Below are positions 47,014 through 57,861 of a DNA stretch of 64,000 nucleotides, one piece after another. The notes below the pieces were generated by a model. It searched no databases. It was given only the letters and a program-made list of their open reading frames with translations, and had not been told where the DNA came from. The position numbers and the translations under genes are program-made. Location of the stretch: the NCBI GenBank assembly GCA_030248225.1, contig JASANE010010209.1, positions 1-64,000 on the forward strand. Reading direction: 5' to 3'. Position 1 is the stretch's first letter, and each line of letters begins with the position of its first letter. The stretch is from Trileptium ribeirensis (lineage: Eukaryota; Nematoda; Enoplea; Enoplida; Thoracostomopsidae).

Positions 47014-47142
47014 TTAACCCTTCCATGCACGACCCAATTTGTGTTTCATTCAGTGTTTGACAAACTGACGCCGGAGCCCGCGATCAAACCCGGGCTGCAT
47101 GGGTGAAAGTTCCGAACGCTAACCATTGAATTATCGAGAAGC
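47014..47142 (-). repeat. tRNA-Glu-derived SINE copy with tRNA-like head
   Basis: On the minus strand, 47142-47065 reads like the body of tRNA-Glu: an A-box-like TAATTCAATGGTTAGCG, an anticodon loop CTTTCAC (anticodon TTC) closed by a weak stem, and a B-box-like GGTTTGATCGCGG within CCCGGGTTTGATCGCGGGC. The acceptor arm does not pair, so it is not a working tRNA. Downstream it continues with the tail shared with 9251-9332: CCGGCGTCAGTTTGTCAAAC, ACACAAATT and AAGGGTTAA. A tRNA head joined to a conserved unrelated tail in two copies defines a SINE. Confidence 0.65.
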
Positions 47143-47895
47143 TGTTGTTCGATTCCTTAAAATGGCAACGCGTGTGCAAACTTACAGCGTACGGCAAACA
47201 TCGTTAGCACAACGCTTCACAATGTATGTACGATGGGTCCATTTGGACCCAGAATGCATGAAAGGGCTAAAGGTTCCCTTAAAATATTCAAAACACACAA
47301 ATACACATACCATTGACATCATTGGTACATTAGATATATTAGGCGGTCACGGTTTTACCTGTTTCGAATGCAGACCTATCTTAGTGTGTCTAAATAGAGA
47401 ATAACAAAATTCTTTTGGAAGGGCTTGTACTCAAAACAAAATTTTTAGCAGCTACAGGTAACAGCCTTAAGCTTAATATGGATGTTTGCCATTTAAGCTG
47501 ACGTATAATTTTCGTTATGACGAAACATTGACACCTGTGACGATAGCGCACATTGCTCTGCTGGTTTTAGGAAAGGCATTGTTTAAAGTTACAGATAAAG
47601 GTAAAAGCGAATCATACTTGATTAACAGCTGAACAGCTGCCTTCTTTTCATGAAAGATTTGTATATATTTCTTTTCGTAAATGTAAATGTAGCTCTACAA
47701 GCTCTCTTCTACCTTGGTCGGACATAGATGATTAGTGGAAAACGTAAAAATTTAGCGATCAGATAAAATCAAGTACAATACAGTGTTTGAGTAATGGCAA
47801 TACCGTAAACAAGTAAGTAATTATTGACAATCGCCCTTTTGCGTCTTTAAATTAGCTACATCGCTTTAACGAAACCAATCGATGCTATGATTTAC

Positions 47896-48107
47896 CGTTT
47901 CACAGTACTGAACGGCATCCACGTGGTGCTGCCACATATTGTTTAGATCGACAACATCAATATATTGTGGAGGAGGCTCCATGCTAGCTGTAGTATTCCT
48001 CTGACGTTGCAGACATGAGGTATTATGCGTTGCTCCAACCGTTCTTGCACACATAGAAGCTGTTTGAAATTCTTCAAGGCTACTAGTGCTATCGTTCCAG
48101 ATGTCAG
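47896..48107 (-). CDS. Nested antisense gene, exon 2 (first PPxY motif)
   Basis: On the minus strand the acceptor TTATTTTTAG precedes CTGACATCTGG. The first two bases complete a threonine codon begun by exon 1, then 70 codons follow: DIWNDSTSSLEEFQTASMCA ... SMEPPPQYIDVVDLNNMW ... VQYCET. The donor is ACG followed by GTAAATC. PPPQY is a PPxY motif followed by an acidic stretch, as is common in ligands of Nedd4-type WW domains. The phase-1 start and phase-0 end fit both neighbouring exons exactly. An ORF ATG at 48201 lies upstream of the acceptor and is intronic in this model. Confidence 0.65.
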
Positions 48108-49830
48108 CTAAAAATAATGCGTCAATAGCGGATATTAAAGCTGGAACCTGGTGGTCACGTACAGCTTTCATAATTTTGCGGGAAAATTTTGCTAGTTTCA
48201 CGACATTTCAAAAAAAATTGCGTTCGACTTCTTACAGTCGTCATAATTGCACACTAAGAACACGATGTAACATGTAATTTACTAATTCCTATCGACCATG
48301 GAGGTTACCCATGAGGGTTATCCACTAAGCTGCGCACCGCACCGACAGTGTTCGGTAAATTATATAAATTTTAGCAAAATACAAAAACTTCCAGGCAAAA
48401 CTGAGAAAAAATTGTACAGCCGCGGGGGAGCGGTGTACTTTTCGTTATATACCGCCCTGGCCTACCCCTGAGCCGACAGACTTTGGACACTTAAGTACTA
48501 AATGCATTAGGTTAAAACGTGAATGTGTTATTAATTAGTTGCCTGTTCCAAAATAATTCCAGATTTCAGTAGTAATGACTGGCTTCTCCCTGGAGATTAT
48601 CCCACCCCATACTTGGTCGCCCCCGCTATTGACTAGTAACCAGGAACGTGAGTTGAAAGGTGATTCAAGTTTTTAAACCCTTGAATTTATGGTTTGTGCA
48701 AAAGCGCCTCAATTTGAACATAAATCACCACAACTGTGAAGAAATTGGTATAAAGCAAAATCATCTGAACCGGGCAGCTGCCCTCATATTTATCGAACCC
48801 CAGTTCAAGTTTCCGCCCCCGTTCAAGTACCCCACTTAATCTTCCAAGGACAAATTTCGACCCAGCGGAAAAACCAAAACAATAATATATTTGTTTGAAA
48901 TCCAAATAGTAAGGCAAAAATTGTGCATAAATATTATCATTTCGGTACATAATGAACATAAATGTTGTCATCTCGACAGGGTGACGAAATATAAAGGATT
49001 TTGTGATTATAAACTAAATTGTTTACGCTTGTCGTAACGTTTCGACTGTCGAGTTGGGTCATTTTTGCGTGCTTTTCAGGCTACATGTTTTTGGCTGTAG
49101 GATCATAATCGAAAATCGTAGCAATTTAATTTTTAGAGTGTCGTTTCCTCTATATTTGTATACAAATTTCATGGAGGTGACTTCAGAATTCTTTGCGAGA
49201 AACCATTTTGAAAAGTCGGAAATGCTTGTCTTATCGTGTAAGCACATTAGGGCTGGTACAAATTAGACGTCAGCTAAGTAGCGTTTGATGCCTATAAATT
49301 ACATTGGTTATGCAATTTTGTATTCAGTCAGCATATACGCTGGGGTATGTCAAATATAAATTTTTAATGATCTGATCTACGTTTCTTAGGCGTTCTAACA
49401 ATAAGCATTAAACTCATTTTAACCATATACTGGGCAAAATTTAATGTAGACCCCATTTGGTTTGCTGAAATTAATAATGGCTCAGCAAATTGTTACTATT
49501 GGACAATGAGCTATTGAAAGTTTCTCTGCACAATTGCTGAAATTTGCCAAATTAGCCATGCATTAACAAAACCTAGCAACACATTATAATCAAGGATTCC
49601 TTTTTCACACCTGTAAGCGTACTTTAACACGTAGTAGTTAATTTGGTTTGATGCAGAGGAAGTGCGTGATTTTTTTACTATTCGCTTCAGCTTCTTGTAT
49701 CGTGGTTTTTTGTTTAATGTGAAATTTGAGAGAAAATGCATTATTCTGTGAGAACTTGAGACCGGTGTAATTTTTCTGAATTTGTCATCAATTTTATTAA
49801 TGTCATGAGTTTTTTTATACTGAAATTTAC

Positions 49831-50293
49831 TGCTATTAAAACTTTGTTGATCATCACAAGCCATTTCTTGTCCAGGGTTGTACTGCGCAGCGGTCGAGCT
49901 AAGAAAGAAATCAGCGCCCTGGTGATTGTGAAGAAATTGATTCTGCTGCTGTTGTTGTTGCAATCGTTCCAAAGCGTTCTGTTGAGCTATTCGCAAGTAG
50001 CGAATCACTAGTGATCGTAGCAGTGCATATGCCAGTAGCAGCAATAGCAGAATGCTTGCCATTATAACGATAATTATTTGAGCTAAGGTCAAACACCAAG
50101 GGTCTCGCTCGTGGCTCCCACGAGTGTAGCATTCGATGACAACTCCACTATTGGCGCTAGCTATATCGTTGTCTGATCCAGGCCGAACTATAAAATTGAT
50201 GGTCGTTGCATTTGGTTGTGGAGTCATTGTCGCAAGCGCGGTAGAAGTTGCTGCAGCACTATTTCCATACACGTCTGGCTGGCTTTTGTACAT
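49831..50293 (-). CDS. Nested antisense gene, exon 1 (single-pass membrane segment); Nedd4-adaptor-like, PMEPA1/LDLRAD4-like layout
   Basis: The exon encodes about 154 residues from ATG at 50293. It starts with a Thr/Ala-rich extracellular part holding an NATT glycosylation sequon. A hydrophobic helix follows at about residues 69-93 (LTLAQIIIVIMASILLLLLL, then AYALL), ahead of basic residues (RSLVIRYLR). A QQQQQQ tract and a polar stretch then lead to the donor A/GTAAATTT (phase 1). With exons 2 and 3 the protein is about 436 residues: type I/III membrane topology with two cytoplasmic PPxY motifs. Known proteins of this plan (PMEPA1, LDLRAD4, Commissureless-like) recruit Nedd4-family ligases; assignment to PMEPA1/LDLRAD4 rests on layout only. 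The frame stays open upstream to an acceptor-like TTTTTTCACAG at 50340, so further 5' exons are possible. It also stays open past the donor to 49511. Confidence 0.6.
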
Positions 50294-50762
50294 TATGTAG
50301 ACGCGTTTGCGGCTTATAAATTCTATTAGATATATTAGTCTGTGAAAAAATCATTTTTAATTATTAATAAACGAGACACTGAATTAATCCATTCGAATTT
50401 CACTACAAATTTTTATGCGCGGAAACACTACCACTGAATTTTGTAATATGGCAATAGCTACTGTTTCAGTGATTAAACCGGAGTAATAGCTAATGAAATA
50501 CTTCGATATTGCCGTGACCGCGAGTTCTAACATACATATTGAGCTAATATATTTACAGTACTTCGTGAAAACTCTAAAGGAGATTTTTAGAATAACTGTA
50601 AGTTATTATTTCAATTGGAAGACATTGTTACCGGTGAGCTGAAAACCAGGAGCTATTAATTAATTTGGATTTACAAGTCAGTTTCTGGATTTTTACTTAT
50701 GCATATTGTAACTGAATCTCATATTATAGGAATATTGAAATGATTTAGGTTTTGTTGATGAC

Positions 50763-51505
50763 AAGTATATAATAATCAGAATGTAGTGGAGATTGTGTGT
50801 TGCAGGGGTAAAAGCTTTTAAGTTTCGTGTGTGTTTGATTGGCTATAAATAGGGAACAACTTAACCGATTTTCATGGTCTCAGGGTCATTCGAACGGGCA
50901 CAGTAGATTTATCGTGTACATCCCCGAGCGTTTTTTATTTGCGGTCTGGTTCCGGGATCAGGGTTCAAAATGTATGCTTTTAGCCCATTTTACTCCATTT
51001 TAGTACCCTTCACAAGGTTACTTTTTTCTTAACTTTCGAATTTTTTCTCTGGTTGGTTTTATATTTCATAGTTAAATGATAAATGTCGATGCGCATTTTT
51101 TTGTTTTTCGATTACGGCTCCGGTTCTGAAATTATGGGGTTAGAGGTACGGGAGTATGGCTCCCCCATGGTTCTTCGACCCAAAGTTCGAAATTTTTTTC
51201 TGACGTCCTGCGTGGTTAAAAAGTTTCAATTGGGGGTTTTCGTGCGTGGGAAACTCATTGCCGGTGGTGGTGTTGCTCTGCGACTCATAGCTCCATGGGT
51301 ACGGGGGCATGGCACCCAAACGATTCCTCGACCCAAAATTCCTAATTTTATTGTGACGTTCTGGGAGGCTGATAGCTTGCATTTGGGGTTTTTGGCCATG
51401 AGAACCTTATTGCCGGTGTTAGTTTTGCTCTGTCCCCATGGTTCTATATTTACGGGGGTATGGCGCCCCATGGTTCATCGACCCAAAATTCCCAACTTGT
51501 GCGGT
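50763..51505 (+). repeat. Repeat with ~150-bp tandem units, intact copy
   Basis: From about 51165 the sequence is organised in units with ATGGTTC(T)TCGACCCAAA, TCTGACGTCCTG or TGTGACGTTCTGG, ATTGCCGGTG and TACGGGGGCATGGC-type words. The TCGACCC landmarks fall at 51175, 51328 and 51478, a period of about 150 bp. The left part (50763-51090) is unique. The 143-codon ORF at 51083-51514 simply reads the tandem units. A second copy at 36270-38634 is split by a retrotransposon. Confidence 0.6.
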
Positions 51506-51804
51506 ATTGTGTGATATATCCACATATAGAATATCGACGTATGCTATCGAGAGCTGATTGGCTGTGCACGCAAAAAACGTAGGTGTACCTATGCTTCGCT
51601 GCGTTCTGCAATCTCGATAGAGTTACTATACGCTCTATTCAGCAGATATACTACACATGAGAGGATTTCAACGCTGATTCAGGTTTCCTACTACATTGTT
51701 CTCCAAGGGTTATTAAATTCTAGGCTCGTATTTTAACCATTACCCGCTAATTTTTGACCTACCTTCGAGTAAATTTATCCTACTCTCACTTGCAATTATA
51801 CCTA

Positions 51805-52855
51805 CCCACAGGTTATAGTATTCTAAAACGGGATAGGCTACCCACAGGTAGGCTATTTTACCTGAGAGTAATTTCGAATTACCGGCGAGTAATTTAAAAT
51901 TACCTGCAGATAATTTTGTCCTTCCTGCAGGTAGTTTTTACCTAAGAGCAAATTTTGCCTTATTTGCAGGTAATTTTTTACCTGCGGGAAGGTTTTTTAC
52001 TCACAGGTAGGAGTAATATTATTTATAGCATTCTAAAATAAGAGTATGGCTAAATTTTTATCTTCTTTTTGGAATACGAGTAAGCGTTCGACCCCGTGTT
52101 CGACGTGGCTTTTCCTGGTTCGTGCCCCGCACAAATTTTAATCCTCTCGAGATGCCAGATTCGTGACGTCAAGAATTTTGGCACAAATGTTTCGGATGGA
52201 AATGCTGTCGTGACAAAGGAAAGAAACCAGAATGGGGATATCAAAACTCTTGCTAAGCGATATATAGCGATAATTCAAACAAAATATATATGTCAACAGC
52301 AGCGCCGCCACGATTTGTGCTTAAAGGGGTGGAAGCAAAATTTTTTTCAAGTCAACTTGCAAAAATATTTGGGGGAGGGAGGCAGTGTTACTCGGTCAAT
52401 CACGAGCGGAAAACTGGGACGTTTTTTGAACAAATTCTCGCATTTCTGCACATTCCAGCATAAAGTTGGTCCCACAATTTATTAATGCAATAGGCATGCA
52501 ACTGTAAGGATGATTGTGCCTACTACCTCCCCATCCACCAATAATTTCGTGGCAATGCCATTGATGTAGTGGGATACACGACTATTATGATGTGGTTATC
52601 TGTGGGCCCAGCATGAAAATATCTGTTAGAATAGTGTTCGGCGTCCCAAAATTACAATATCTACGGCTAGGTCTTTGGGGGCTAGATAGAGTACCTCACT
52701 CCACCGGCAAAATTCCCTGCTGGTAGTCAAAATTACTCGCATGTAAAAATTATGACCTGGAGGTAGGGCAAAATTACCTGCAGATAAAAACTATTACTCG
52801 CAGGTAACAATTACCTCAGGGTAATTTTAGGAATACTATTCCTAAGTGTAGTGAC
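51805..52855. mobile_element. DNA element with 20-bp periodic palindromic arrays at both ends
   Basis: Between 51812 and 52015 a degenerate palindromic unit of the form TACCTGCAGGTAATTTT recurs about ten times at close to 20-bp spacing (for example near 51840, 51860, 51880, 51902, 51922, 51940, 51962, 51980, 52000). A second, shorter array occupies 52730-52830 (ATTACTCGCAGGTAA, ATTACCTCAGGGTAA). The outer ends carry ATAGTATTCTAAAA (left) and, inverted, ATAGTATTCCTAAAA (right), suggesting inverted termini. The middle has ORFs up to 129 codons but no recognised transposase. Confidence 0.5.
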
Positions 52856-53559
52856 TGAAACGAGCGAGTCAAAGAATTCTTATTAGTCGCTTAGTAATGA
52901 AATTTGACAATGTTCGTTATTGGGTTTTAAGGGTGACATACATAATTATACCTTGGCTCGGCGGTTTGGTTCGAGCTCATATAAATGCTTGAAATCTGTA
53001 TTTGTACCGTTTAGCTGGTGCTGAAGCCAAATTCCAACATCTTCTTCCGAAAAAGCGGGCCAATGGATTCTGTTCGAGTCTCAAAGGGGTCCGAAAAATC
53101 ATTCTATCTATTGTATCTTGATAGTTGGTGGAGATAAGTCATTTTGGAAAGAAGCCTGTACAGTGCTATACATACATAATACTTGATTGGGATTTGGGTC
53201 AAAGGTGTTTTTAAGCGGGCCCATGAGATCCAAAATACACGAAAATTGGAATATTTCTGTAACCATTTGATCTATGCGGGTATTATTAGTCTTTGTAGAG
53301 CTATTCATCCATACATATATCTGCTGCGCTGCCAGGACCTTTAAATAAACTGAATTGCGAATGTCTCTTTTCGTTTCACCTCCGCATCCTCAGGATTGTT
53401 CTTCTCGGAGTTGGGATGAAGGTAGCTCAAGATCGACTTTCGAACTGACAACTCCTCTTTTGAAAGCATTCCGGCATTCTGTTCCAATCCTCAATCAGTG
53501 TCTTCAAAAACTAAAGGGTTATATCATTATTACAGTTAACCCTGTAAATCCTTTAGTAC

Positions 53560-54300
53560 AGTCATAGTCCTCGAAGTCGAGGTCTTTACGATTGAAGGCT
53601 TATTCTATCCGTTCCACCAAACATTCGGATAGTTCATCTATTTCCGCATCTGTAGTTGGCTTCGTCGAACTGGCTTTGTCGACGAGTTTAGTGTCAAACG
53701 CGCTGCCTTTCTACAAGAGCTAGTCTAGGATGTTTGTGGCTTGGCACCCATTTTAGACTGTTTTGGTGTGACTTCATGTTATACTGTTCTTTTACTGACC
53801 TTTACACTTAGTTTTTGTCAGCTGTAGTTTTATTCTGCTCATTGAAGTTTTTTAGTTTCTTGAACACAACGGGTTGTTCTATCAACAAACCTGCAAGAGT
53901 CTTGATCATTAGGACAATCCTCTCCTCGCCATGACGAACAGGGTAGAGCAAGCGTGTCCAGAGCAAATCCAGTTGTAGCCCCTCCCCGATTGATCGGGTA
54001 CAGCAGGTTGTCCAGCCAAAGTCACAGTTTTGTTTTGTCACTGATGCCGATTGGGCATCAGCGGGTTCTGTATTAAAGTCTGTGGTGCAACCTGACCCAG
54101 TCTCCCCACCATCCAGGTGTTCGCCTGCATACGCTATTGTTACTGTTGTCACTGACGTCTCTGATACTGTCGTAGCCGTCGCTGGTTGCAGATTTGATGT
54201 TGCTGTGTCGCAGGTGCAGCAAGACCGTCCTCGGACCCACCTGCGAAACCCTTGGGCTGGGTCTTTGGAGATTGCGAGGTCCCGCGATAACAAACTCCAA
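53560..54300 (-). other. GC-richer coding-like island, unidentified (possible pseudogene)
   Basis: On the minus strand an ORF of 161 codons (54293-53808) includes a Thr-rich stretch (TVSETSVTTVTIAYAGEHLD), Cys pairs and a C-terminal part with RIVLMIKTLAGLLIEQPVVF. Further on (53690-53555) a different frame reads LVDKASSTKP, DAEIDELSECLVERI, a stop, then NRKDLDFEDYDCTK, which looks like coding sequence with a stop. The base composition is richer in G+C than its surroundings. All three minus frames and one plus frame are open over part of it, so the frame is uncertain. No family was recognised; a decayed retrocopy or transposon fragment is as likely as an exon. Confidence 0.25.
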
Positions 54301-54954
54301 TTCTAAGCCAAAGTGAAATAGATTAGCTATTATCTAATTAAGCTTACAAATATAAACATAGTTGTAACTATAATACAAGAGTGAACCAGAGCTCTCTGAT
54401 AAAACAGTTAATACAAATTAATATACTGGGTGACCCCATCCTCCATTGTCCTTATATTTGGTGTTTGTCTTCAAAAGTCCTCAAATTTAGGGTCTGTCCT
54501 CAAATTTTGATATTTTTGTTGTAAAATGTTCAAAACTTTTATTAACTTACTTTTAGAATTGTTGTTTTTTGGTACTATTTCAAACTTCAGCAGCTTTTAA
54601 TCTAGATTTTTATTTCATACCTCCATGATTACTAAATTCCTGTTTCCAAACTCTGCTATTATGTCCGGCATCATGTTTTATTAAATAATTTAACACTAAA
54701 TAAAATGACTAATTAATTGGTGAACGGAAATTGATACAACTATAATAGTTAGAGGTCGCAATCCGGTTGGATCAATGTCGGGTCAGGTCAGGACATGTCG
54801 GGTCGCGTCGACTCTCATACCCTGTCCTTAAAATGTCGAACACGGGTTAAAATTCTTGCATCCAGCACTCCAAAAAGGCATCCTAAACATGAAAGACTAA
54901 ACAATCTCAACTTTCATTGATTAATTAAACCAGTATATTACAATCTTTATATAT

Positions 54955-55018
54955 TTACAATTAAACGAGTAGTATTTTTATATATATACATACATATTTT
55001 CATATATATATAAATACG
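54955..55018. repeat. AT dinucleotide-type microsatellite tract
   Basis: Runs of TATATATACATACATATTTT and CATATATATATAAATA lie directly before the hAT-like element at 55029. Confidence 0.6.
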
Positions 55019-55028
55019 AAAATATACA

Positions 55029-56148
55029 TAAGGAATATCAGGAACCATCCATTTACACCGGAACCGGAACCTGTTTTTCGAAACATATATAGTAAAACAG
55101 ATGAAGGAAGAAATGAAGCTACAGTGGATTTAAAATGTATTAAAAATAACTTTACATTAAAATTAATGTATTGCGATTGCATTATTGCTTTTCTGAAACT
55201 TTAAAGAGACTTAGGAAGCCAATAATGTTTATTTATCAATGTATTATGTCGGTTTTTGGACACCAAGAGCAAAAAATGCCTTCCACTAGACACACTTGCG
55301 TATATTGCGTCAAATTGAGTGGGCTTACAACGGATGGAGCGTAGAATAAACACTTTCGCTCTGTCTCCAGTCGCTTCCCTTTACTAAACATACGTTTGTA
55401 GCATGTTCTGTAGGAAACCTGAAATTATTGGTTTATATGGTTCTAAGAGAAAATAACAGAAGGTAATTTTCTGATCAGTGGTCAGAGACACTGTTTAGGC
55501 TATCGTTGGGCAACCAGTGCCCGTCATTTAGATGATAATGACGATAACTTTCTAATCAGAATGATATAAATGAGACAAACTGTGATGCTGCTCGCACAGT
55601 TTCAATAAATACTGTTCATTGCCAAGAACTCAGTTACTGGATGCGTTACAGAGAACGTTATCTTGATTTAATGTAAACTAACTTACAAAGCTTACAATCG
55701 CACTGGCTGGTGGTTGACGCAATTTATGTTAGCCAAGTTTACGCTAAGCTTTTATGAAATCCATACTTTGTTACCGAGTTGGACCGGTTTAATGCGAACA
55801 TAAACCGCAAACTTCTGAATGCGTAAAATAGGTGCTGCAAAAATCGACCTGGCTTTGTTTTAACAAACTCCTGCAGGTTAAGATGAAAAATTCCTATAGA
55901 AACTATGTGCCCTTTTTACGATTCACACGGTAAATTGCTGAGTAATCTTTTCTTTTGTTTGGTTGTATTGGAACTTGATCATTGGATATATCATATATAT
56001 ATTACAGGTTTGGACCACAGATAAAGCAAAAATGTGGAAAATTTCAAACCAAAATTATAAACCGAAATTCCGGTTCCGGTATGGTTTTTGCCCTTTGCCA
56101 GAACCGGAACACGATTTTCTCCGGAATGGGAATTCCGGTTACTCCCAT
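55029..56148 (+). mobile_element. hAT-like non-autonomous transposon, near-complete copy
   Basis: The left end AAGGAATATCAGGAACC is a mutated form of the family end, and the right end GGAATTCCGGTTACTCCCA (about 56129-56147) is well preserved. The interior follows 33151-34518 without the extra 33363-33535 segment: CGAAACATATATAGTAAAAC, GGAAGAAATGAAG, TAATGTTTATTTATCAAT, GTGGTCAGAGACACTG, GGTTTGGACCACAGAT and CCGGTTCCGGTATGG. It sits in AT-dinucleotide sequence, so a target duplication cannot be read with confidence. No transposase is encoded. Confidence 0.65.
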
Positions 56149-57861
56149 ATATATATATATCTGTCCTCAAAAATGACAAAAATTGTCCTCAAATCCAGCT
56201 TCGCAGATTTAGCCATCACCCTCATTATAAATATCTAAAAGTGGTATGTTTGGTTTTTTTTCGTTTTAGACGTGACTATAAGTTATTGGGATAAACAATT
56301 GAGCAAAAATGTTCAAAATGAATGGTATAAGTAATGAAATATTAAAAAATATCAGTAATATGGTTAAAGTCGCAATTTTCTGAACGTCTTTGATGAACTG
56401 ACTCAAAGGATATCAACGTCGTATATACTGTAAACAGTGATGATAAACTATGTCTAGGACTTCGAGAAAAACCTGTTTTGTTTTAGATAATGCGGTATAC
56501 CTATACCATGTGTAGATATGTATAGCCTATAAGTTTGACATATGGAAACCAGGACACTGTGTATGCTATCGAATTTAAAAACAATGAAAACTTAATGAGT
56601 TGATGTTGGTCATAGGATTTATGATTTAGATTGAGACATTCTTAGTTTTATGTCTCAATGGTTTACAATATTATTAGTGGGGCGAAACAACGGCATGCTA
56701 TGTATGACATATTTAGGAATCAATTACTGGAAAGTAACCTTAGTAATCCTGGATGAAAGCGAGATAACATGTCCTGATCTCAAGATGCTTTACTATTTGA
56801 TAGCTTCAAGCGTATGCGAAGTATGTACTGAAAAACAGTGAAAGCCTAATGATCTGACGTTGGTTTTAAGATTTAGATTGACCTTGTTAAATATTTTCTA
56901 TATTGAATTATGTTTATTTACGTGAGAGTAGCATAGTGCGTAGAATGATAGTAAAAAACACAAATTCCAGGCGTAATTAAAACGCTGTATTATTATAACG
57001 CTTATTATCAAGGTATATAGAAGTCTAGTGTAAATATCAATCGGTGTTTCTAAAATTAGAGTACATTATAACAAACATTCACGAACTGATGGGCTTCTTT
57101 GTATTTTTAAAGTAATAGTAGCCGATAACTTCCTATAAAATCATGAATTTGTACCGAATCTTTATTGTATATATCAGAAATCAGCATTGAGTATTTATTG
57201 TAATTTATTGTGTAGAGTTTCAGTAAATTTAAAATAGTCGATAAAATTGTTAGTTGTTTATAAAATACGCATGTAGATAACTAAGGTTTCAACAGCATTA
57301 AATTATGGAAGATAACTAAAGTTTCGTCAGCACTAATACCCGTGTTTGCCTAGTAAATATTTATTAAATGAAACCATAGTACAAATAGATTTCGACCAAT
57401 TTGTGCTTCGCGCTCATGCTGATGTTAATGTAAAACACCATTCATGTTTATAAATAGTATAATTTCATAGAAAAATGATGGCATGTGAGGTTATACCACC
57501 AGTCTGAAAATCGTCAGTTTTGGAGATACACGCGGTAATGGTGTCATTTGATTAAGCTCGTCGAGGCGACTTAGAATATTCTATTGGAACCAAATGTATA
57601 ACAATCTTATTTCAGTTTTTTGGAATACCAAAAACTATCCATTGGTACCAAACATTTTTCTGAATAAATAATTATTAAATAATTATAATTTTATATACTG
57701 TTTGAATCGCAATGACGAGCTGAAATCAGCGGAAACCATTCATGGTGTAATGAGTTAGCTTAGGCTTAAGGTCTATGCTCTGGTTTACATAAATACGCAT
57801 AACTCGTTAATGCATGAAAGAACTCAGTTCTAATTGGGGTTCGAACAATATATAAAACTAG

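Noticed and set aside
47065..47142. Functional tRNA-Glu gene on the minus strand
   Set aside because: The acceptor arm does not pair and the anticodon stem is poor, and the downstream tail is shared with another locus lacking the tRNA head. It is a SINE, not a tRNA gene.
47126..47404. 92-codon + strand ORF next to the SINE
   Set aside because: It starts inside the SINE head and shows no family similarity or splice context.
49511..49830. C-terminal 106 codons of the 260-codon minus ORF as part of the main protein
   Set aside because: The stretch is AT-driven and basic, and splicing at 49831 joins in phase to an exon carrying a PPxY motif, so it reads as intron.
51083..51514. 143-codon ORF as a gene
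   Set aside because: It is a translation of three 150-bp tandem units; the repeat is non-coding in its other copy.
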